Program-made: the position numbers and the translations under genes
In this document: in pieces, positions 58,320 through 64,000 of the stretch
How positions within the stretch are numbered: the first letter of the stretch is position 1
How the letters are laid out: each line of letters starts with the position of its first letter
The notes under the pieces: generated by a model
The model's input: the letters and a program-made list of their open reading frames with translations, nothing else
Told to the model about the DNA's origin: nothing
The model's database searches: none
Assembly: GCA_964017145.1 (NCBI GenBank)
Contig: OZ024852.1
Coordinates: forward strand, 2,605,945-2,669,944
From: Agrocybe praecox
Lineage: Eukaryota > Basidiomycota > Agaricomycetes > Agaricales > Agrocybaceae
DNA: 64,000 nt
Direction of reading: 5' to 3'

Positions 58320-59994
58320 ATGTCTGTCCCAGGCCAACCACCTACTCAGTATCATCACCATGGCCGATTCCGTGTTACAGGAGGATCTCTTCCTGATGCA
58401 GTTACCGCGTATCGAACCTATGGGGACATTTCCAACCCTTGCATTGTTTTCCCAACATGTTTTGGGGCAAAGCTAGATAGTGAGTTTTGTTGAAACGGAG
58501 ATCTAGGATCCAGACGTAACGAGTCTGTATAGGTCAGATCTATATGGTGGGCGAGGGAAAGGTAAGACCATCGTTGAATTTTGTAACTTTGGTGCTTATC
58601 GTCCATAGGTCATGGACCCTAACAAATATTTCGTGGTTACTTTCGCCCTATTCTCGAATGGAGAAGTACGCCTCTTTTTGCCTCCTTTTTTTTTCTTTCA
58701 ATCGCAACTGGACTTATTTGGCGTGTAGTCATCTTCTCCTTCAAATACGGTACGTACATGGACTCCTAAACGCAATGTATGAATATTTAGTAATTCGTTG
58801 ACAATACAGCCCGCTCCGTACAATGCTCCGTACTTTCCAGCAGTGTCCTACGAGGACAACATGTAAGTAGAGCAAATTAAGGCCATTGTGGTTTTCATTG
58901 ATCCAACTTGCAGCCGTGCTCAACGCGCAGTAATTGAAATACTTGGTGTCAAAAAAGTATTTGCTGTCATTGGTTTCTCCATGGGCGGCCAACAGGTATA
59001 TAAAATGTTACTCAGATTCATGCTTCGATGACTTCATATTACGTAGGCGTATCATTGGGCCGTTATGTATCCTGAACTTATAGAGAGGTGCGTGTATTGG
59101 CAATTGGGGAAATTATGGGTCTTGATGTCTTCACAACACAAAGATACGTGGTTATTTGCAGCTCGGCGCGTACGAGCCCTCACAACCAGTGGTATGCATG
59201 ACTACCTTTATACATTTCAATTTTTCTTAATGCTTTTTACAGCTTCCTTGAAGGACCAAAAGCTGCTTTGGTCGCCTCCAAGGATTTCTATGACGGACAT
59301 TATACGGAAAAGGCTGAATTCGGCATAAGGGCTTTCGCCAGAGTTTACAGTGCCTGGGCTTACGGCCAGACAGTAAGCAACAGAACAAGATTTAATTTCC
59401 TGATAGCTTACTGTCTTTCCAGTGGTTCAGGGAGCATAAATACACCTTCAATGGAATGTGCGTACCTCACGTCCTCAAAAGTGACTCCTTATTGAACATG
59501 ACCACCCTTTTTTCTTTAGGTACCCGGACCTCTTTACCTTTATCCGTGAACGATGGGAAGACAGGTTCCTCCAAAATTGGGATGCAAATGACCTGATTAC
59601 CCTCTTACATACCTGGCAGCGGGGCGATGTCTCTCAAATCCGTCATGGCGGTGATTTGCAACTTTGTTTGCAAAACATACAAGGTTAGGGCTTGATTATG
59701 CCTAGCAAGACAGACCTATATTTTCCGGTGAATATACGCGCGCTTTCGATCTAGTCCGATGACTCTAATGCATAAGGTATCCAGCCCGAGGATACTATGA
59801 ACGAAATGACGTCCCTTACCAGCACGGCCCGCCTCGTTGTCATAGACACTGTTTGGGGACATACCGGTAATATTTTCTTCAGGTGGTCTGGGGGCATCAA
59901 CTGACGTCTGTTCCGTTTAGCTGGAGGCGGCTCCAATCCACTCGACGATGCCTTCGTTCAAAAGGAAATCAAGAAATTCTTAGAAGAAGAGTGA
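58320..59994 (+). CDS. MetX-like alpha/beta hydrolase (homoserine acetyltransferase-related)
   Basis: The start at 58320 reads MSVPGQPPTQYHHHGRF. Exons then give DAVTAYRTYGDISNPCIVFPT, YMVGEGKVMDPNKYFVVTF, PAPYNAPYFPAVSYEDNIRAQ, KKVFAVIGFSMGGQQ (nucleophile Ser), AYHWAVMYPELIER, FLEGPKAALVASKDFYDGHY and VWGHT|AGGGSNPLDDAFV (catalytic His), stop 59992-59994. The order matches the homoserine O-acetyltransferase fold. The oxyanion/substrate residues of true MetX are not all evident, and many fungal members are hydrolases of unknown substrate. Ten or so short introns. The Asp of the triad should lie in the DLYFP region near 59.7 kb, where the exon borders are unsure. Confidence 0.8.
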
Positions 59995-60580
59995 AGCCGA
60001 CTCTCGCGTTAACAGGAAACGGGCCGGAGACTACCTTGATACAATGTATAAAAATGGATCTCATGAATAAGTCATCCTCCTACGATATTCCATAATATAC
60101 CGGCGTGCTGTGATGAAGCTCGGTCCGTGAGATGGACAACATTGGAGCCTTGAGTTTGAACACGAATGCTTGAACCTGCTTGAACCCATCTGAAATTTAC
60201 AGCCTCCGAGCTGCACCCGAACCACCTACTGCATGGTCCCAGATGGTGCCGACATATCCACTTAAAAGAAAATTTGACAATACCAGATTCAAGAACTGCC
60301 TCGAATGCGTAGCATGGAATAATCCGACAGAGTATCACATGTATTGCTTCGTTTCCGCAAGGCAGAATAATGGGAAAACTTGAAGGTCATGTTTCGAAAA
60401 CCAACACGCACATGTTGTGGAGAATCGTTGTTTTTTGACATGTTCTCTATCACCATGGCTCGTGTATTTATTCTGGCGAATACTATAGATGTCTTCTGGA
60501 GCGGTAAATACTTGGTGGAATATAAAGTCAAGAGTATCCAGCCTTCGTCCTCCCTACCCTACATGCAAAACAACTGACCT
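59995..60580. other. Intergenic, PL1 lyase promoter region
   Basis: About 590 bp between the hydrolase stop and the lyase start. No gene recognised; a GGAATATAAAGTC element just upstream of the lyase may be its TATA box. Confidence 0.4.
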
Positions 60581-63500
60581 ATGTTCAATCGATCTCACTT
60601 TTTTATTGCTGTTGCGTCGGCGTATTTCTTTGGGAATGCTGAAGCAGTTGGTACACCTTTCGGCCTTGCAGCTGGTACAACTGGAGGAGGGAGCGCGACG
60701 GCTGCAGTCCCATCTTCCCTGGCAGAACTGACAACCTGGCTGAGCGATAGCACTGCTCGTGTCATTCTTCTAGACAAGATGTTCGACTTTACCTCTGCTG
60801 AAGGTACTGTGACTGGGGCTGCCTGCAAACCGTGGACCTGTTCCCCAAATCCTCAGGTTAGTTTCTTATCATCATGTCAACTCAAATTTGGGTTCTACAC
60901 TGTGAACCCCGAGCCCGGGTAAATGTACCATGTAATAGGGTAGAAAAAGAAAAAGACCATGTTAACGAGGTCATAAATGGCAATCGTTCATTTTTTGGCA
61001 CACCTAGGTATTAATACCATATATTTACCAGTGGAACGTTAAACTAAGTAAAATATCCCGGAAAACGTGGCAGGCGTAATATGCACAGTTTGGCGAAGCA
61101 TTTTAACCCCATTCAAAACTGGTGAAATTCTAGTAAAAATAATACCTGGTAAGAAGTTGCGTTTAGCGGGTCATTTCGTCGAGTATTTAGTACCCTATGA
61201 AGCAGAGCATTTTACCACGTAAAACCATCCAAAATAGAAAGGAAACCGTGTTATATTATTGCCAGAATATCAAGGTAAAAACACTAAGTACAACAGGCCT
61301 AAAAAACCACGAAAATCGGGACAATATATTGGAGGGTATTTTACACCGGTTTACCGGCCGACCCTCAGAGGGCAAAATAGCCACGGAAATCGAGGCCGAA
61401 ATCAAGCCGAAACATCAAGGCAATTTCAGCGCAAGAATCTGGAGAGTTGAGATACACGGACAAATGAAAACCCAAATAGGGAGGCTGTTATTGATATAAA
61501 AGAATGTGGTTCATTTAGAATGAGCTCGGAATACATTAGAAATACAGTAATATGCAGTGATAATTGAGGCGGAATTTGGAAATATCTCTAAGTCCAAAGA
61601 CGTGTCATATGTTCTGAGTCGTGTGACCTGTTCACTTGGGTTATAAATATAGCGCGCACAACGACATCATCACTCTTTCTTCCTTTCCATTCACTCCTTT
61701 TCTGCGACACCACAAGATCATACCCTCTTGAGAATTTTTCTGCCGCTTACACTTCCGCTATCATATTCAGTCTTAAAAGGAAGCTAATCGCTCGAACAGT
61801 ACAAGTTCTGGAAAGGTACGCGACCTTGTGTTCAGCTTGACTGTCGATACACATACACTTACATACACTTACTTATTTACTCATTTAGAAGTCTCGCCCA
61901 GTACGCTTAACCAATGTATGTTTTTCTGCCCCGCTATAGCGAAATCAAGCATCTCTGACCATGTCTCAATCCAACCAGCTTCTCCCACCTGGCACCACGC
62001 CCGTAAGTCACCTCCATATATGAGTTGCCGCATATACTTAACTGTTATATCACCCACTAGTCACGCTCAGCGACCGTTTCAACCAACGTAAGATTTTTTA
62101 ACCCTTGAATTTCGGAATACATAGCTTTTTCGCGCATAGACATAATTGCCTGTATACGTACTCTCATAAAACAGTGAAATATACCTGTTCTTTCATGGTT
62201 ATAATACCCCCCTTTCTGAATGGCATTAATTACTTGAATATTGGGTGCTTTATCTCTATTTGATTCCCTCGTCTACCTGGTCTTTCCTGTACCCGGTTTA
62301 ACCAGTAATTCTCAACAGTTATTTTGCCTATCACAACAACTCAAAATGACCACCATTTTTACGCTTTTTAATGACTCGTTACAAGGGTCCTAATTACACT
62401 CTAACCTGGTTGCAAAATTACCCGTTTTGCATAGGCAATTCGGACATAACCATGCTTTTTTTCACCATGTAATCTCGTACTTTCTGCCCGTTTGTCCCTA
62501 CCCGTTTAACTGGTTGTGTCCAGTTTATCCGGTCATTTCTTCCTGTTCTTCCAGACTACTTGCACCCTTTTCAGTGACATTTACTGAGTAATTTTAACCC
62601 TGTTCGGGGCTCACAGTGCTAGTAATGACACCGTCACCTTAGCTGGCTATAGACGCTAATAGCTGTAACTATGACAATCTTCGCTCAAGAAGTGCAGGAT
62701 CCCTTACTTACAATATATCCTTTCTATTGCTCAGGGTGCGAGAACTATGAACCATCGGCAGCTAAGACGACAGTTACCTACAACAAGGCCGGAACTACAC
62801 CTTTGAAAGTTGCCAGTAACAAAACTCTACTTGGGAAAGGGAGCGCCGGAGGAATGTGCGTCTGTTTTTATTTTACTCCCCTTCTTCAAAGTATTGTACT
62901 AAACTATAAATCGGCCCCTCAGCTTGGGAAAAGGTCTCAAAATATCTGGGGCAAGTAATATCATTATTCAAAACATCAAAATAGGTGAGTATCAATACCT
63001 TAATCGGTACTTATTTATCAACTAAAATTTCGTACGCAGCGAGCATAAATCCTCAGTTTGTCTGGGTAAGTAATTTGATCATTACCATCTCAGTAATAGT
63101 GGTATGAGCTATCGTTCTGCAATTTAGGGAGGCGTGAGTTTCACCTATATATTCTATACGCATGCACATTCTCTCATGTTATTTGTCTTGTGAAGGATGC
63201 CATCCAAATTGATGGAGGAAGTAAGATTTGGGTATGTCGCCATGATCCTTCGATTATGATATGCGCGCTTATTGGGCGCTTATACTAGATCGATCATAAC
63301 ACAGTAGGTAGTATATCGAGCTTTTCTATAACAAGCCATTCAAGAAAACTCTATATCTCAGGTCCAAAACATAGGTCGTCAAATGATTGTAACCGTAAGC
63401 GTTGAAATTATTTGTGTATTACCGTAAATAACGACAGAGTTAATCTAGGGGTATGGTGCGGTTACTGCCACCACGGTATTGCTTTATATTCGCTTTATAC

Positions 63501-64000
63501 TTTTCTCTCACTGAGAAATGTCCTTTGGATCTAGATCTCCAACAACGTTTTCAACGTAGGAATAATGCAAAGAATAGTAGAATCATTTGATTGATACTCT
63601 CCGATTCTTGCCTTTCAGGGTGATAGTACGTACTCTGCTACGTGCAATGGGGACCATTACTGGGTGTGTGCATTCACTCTCTGGCTCGAATAAACGCTGT
63701 CCTCACATGCACACATCAGGTTGCCTTATTTACCGGAAGTGGGGACCAAATCACATTTGCCTTAAACTAGTAAATCGTCAATTTCCTTCTGCAAAGCGCA
63801 AAGTTTAACATGGTTCTATTTTCATCAGCTTGTACAAGACAAGTGGTCGTGGTCCACACGTGTAAGTTGGCATCTTCCACTCTCCGAATCCTCCTCATCG
63901 ACCCCTTCCTTCTAGCGGGTAAGAATTTATGTATATACAGAAAAGGCCGCCGACTGGCTTACATTTGTGTGTGCAGCGGTACAAGCGGTTACTACCAGAA
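60581..64000 (+). CDS. Pectin/pectate lyase family 1 protein, intron-dense (truncated at window edge)
   Basis: PL1 enzymes cleave pectin by beta-elimination outside the cell. The exons are 60581-60856, 62643-62664, 62735-62855, 62923-62984, 63040-63065, 63128-63133, 63196-63231, 63289-63303, 63362-63394, 63449-63475, 63535-63555, 63619-63663, 63720-63769, 63829-63861, 63916-63918 and 63977 onward, all in phase with GT-AG borders. The product has a signal peptide (MFNRSHFFIAVASAYFFGNA), WTCSPNPQ|LAIDANSWCENYEP, GKGLKISGASNIIIQNIKI, NPQFVWGGDAIQIDG, IDHNT, GRQMIVTG and KTSGRGPHVGG. WGGDAI and IDHNT are PL1 hallmarks. Exon 6 is only 6 nt and exon 15 only 3 nt. Intron 1 holds a transposon. Pectin versus pectate cannot be told without the C-terminal part. 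Confidence 0.85.
60898..62618. mobile_element. Non-autonomous CACTA/EnSpm-like DNA transposon
   Basis: The ends are imperfect terminal inverted repeats: left CACTGTGAACCCCGAG, right (reverse complement) CACTGTGAGCCCCGAA, with similarity going on to GGGTAAAT / GGGTTAAAAT. CTA at 60895-60897 and 62619-62621 forms a 3-bp target duplication. CACTG ends plus 3-bp duplications are characteristic of the CACTA/EnSpm superfamily. Sub-terminal regions are rich in short motifs such as TTTAACC and CCCGTTTAAC. No transposase frame exists in its 1,721 bp. The element sits inside intron 1 of the lyase. Removing it with one CTA leaves a normal ~62 bp intron. Confidence 0.85.
61641..62095 (+). other. 5' gene fragment inside the transposon
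   Basis: Within the element a TATA-like TTATAAATA is followed by a pyrimidine-rich leader and ATG at 61961 (MSQSNQLLPPGTTP). Good splice sites join a second short exon (SRSATVSTN) ending at a GTAAGAT donor. No continuation of the frame is visible. This looks like the promoter and first exons of either the lost transposase or a captured host gene. The product is not recognised. Confidence 0.45.

Overview
This is a nuclear genome window from a filamentous basidiomycete, most likely a mushroom-forming agaricomycete. The genes are split by many short GT-AG introns of about 45-70 nt. They include families typical of that group: two DUF6593 proteins, two sedolisins, PEBP-like secreted proteins, a PL1 pectin/pectate lyase, a MYND protein and a PsiD-like phosphatidylserine decarboxylase. 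All reading was by eye, so intron borders are inferred from frame continuity and GT/AG sites.

Layout. 1-6 kb: a left-truncated RBM8A/Y14 gene (-), a MYND zinc-finger gene (+), exosome subunit RRP4 (+), a probable APC13-like gene (-) and a small orphan gene (+). 6.8-9.2 kb: a sedolisin (-). 10.5-20.1 kb: three tRNA-Glu genes (two identical intron-containing CTC copies, one TTC copy with a damaged acceptor stem), a DUF6593 gene (+) and the large RING-CH ubiquitin ligase Doa10/SSM4 (-). 20.9-22.2 kb: a divergent histone H4/H3 pair, followed by 2 kb of decayed repeats. 24.2-26.7 kb: a second sedolisin (+). 27.5-30.7 kb: an intronless PsiD-like decarboxylase (-) and a second DUF6593 gene (-).

31-38.3 kb: a rearranged inverted duplication. 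Two PEBP genes in opposite orientation and two copies of a ~0.9 kb repeat surround an Sds3-like histone deacetylase subunit (-). 39-50 kb: a probable pseudogene, an orphan basic protein, an F-box-like protein, an RTC4-domain protein, tRNA 2'-phosphotransferase TPT1 (all -) and a kynurenine-formamidase-like cyclase (+). 50.5-60 kb: a ZIP zinc transporter (+), two tandem dienelactone hydrolases (-), a KAT14/CSRP2BP-like GNAT acetyltransferase (-) and a MetX-like alpha/beta hydrolase (+). 60.6 kb to the right edge: a very intron-dense PL1 lyase carrying a CACTA/EnSpm-like transposon cleanly inserted in its first intron.

Most genes are independent housekeeping genes in chromatin (H3, H4, Sds3, KAT14-like, RTC4), RNA metabolism (RBM8A, RRP4, TPT1, tRNAs) and protein degradation (Doa10, APC13-like, F-box). 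Secreted enzymes (sedolisins, PL1 lyase) and PEBP proteins suggest a plant-matter-degrading lifestyle. No biosynthetic cluster, CRISPR array or prokaryotic system is visible. The most unusual structures are the transposon in the lyase intron, the lyase micro-exons, the shared PPSY/intron arrangement of the DUF6593 genes, and the rearranged PEBP duplication.
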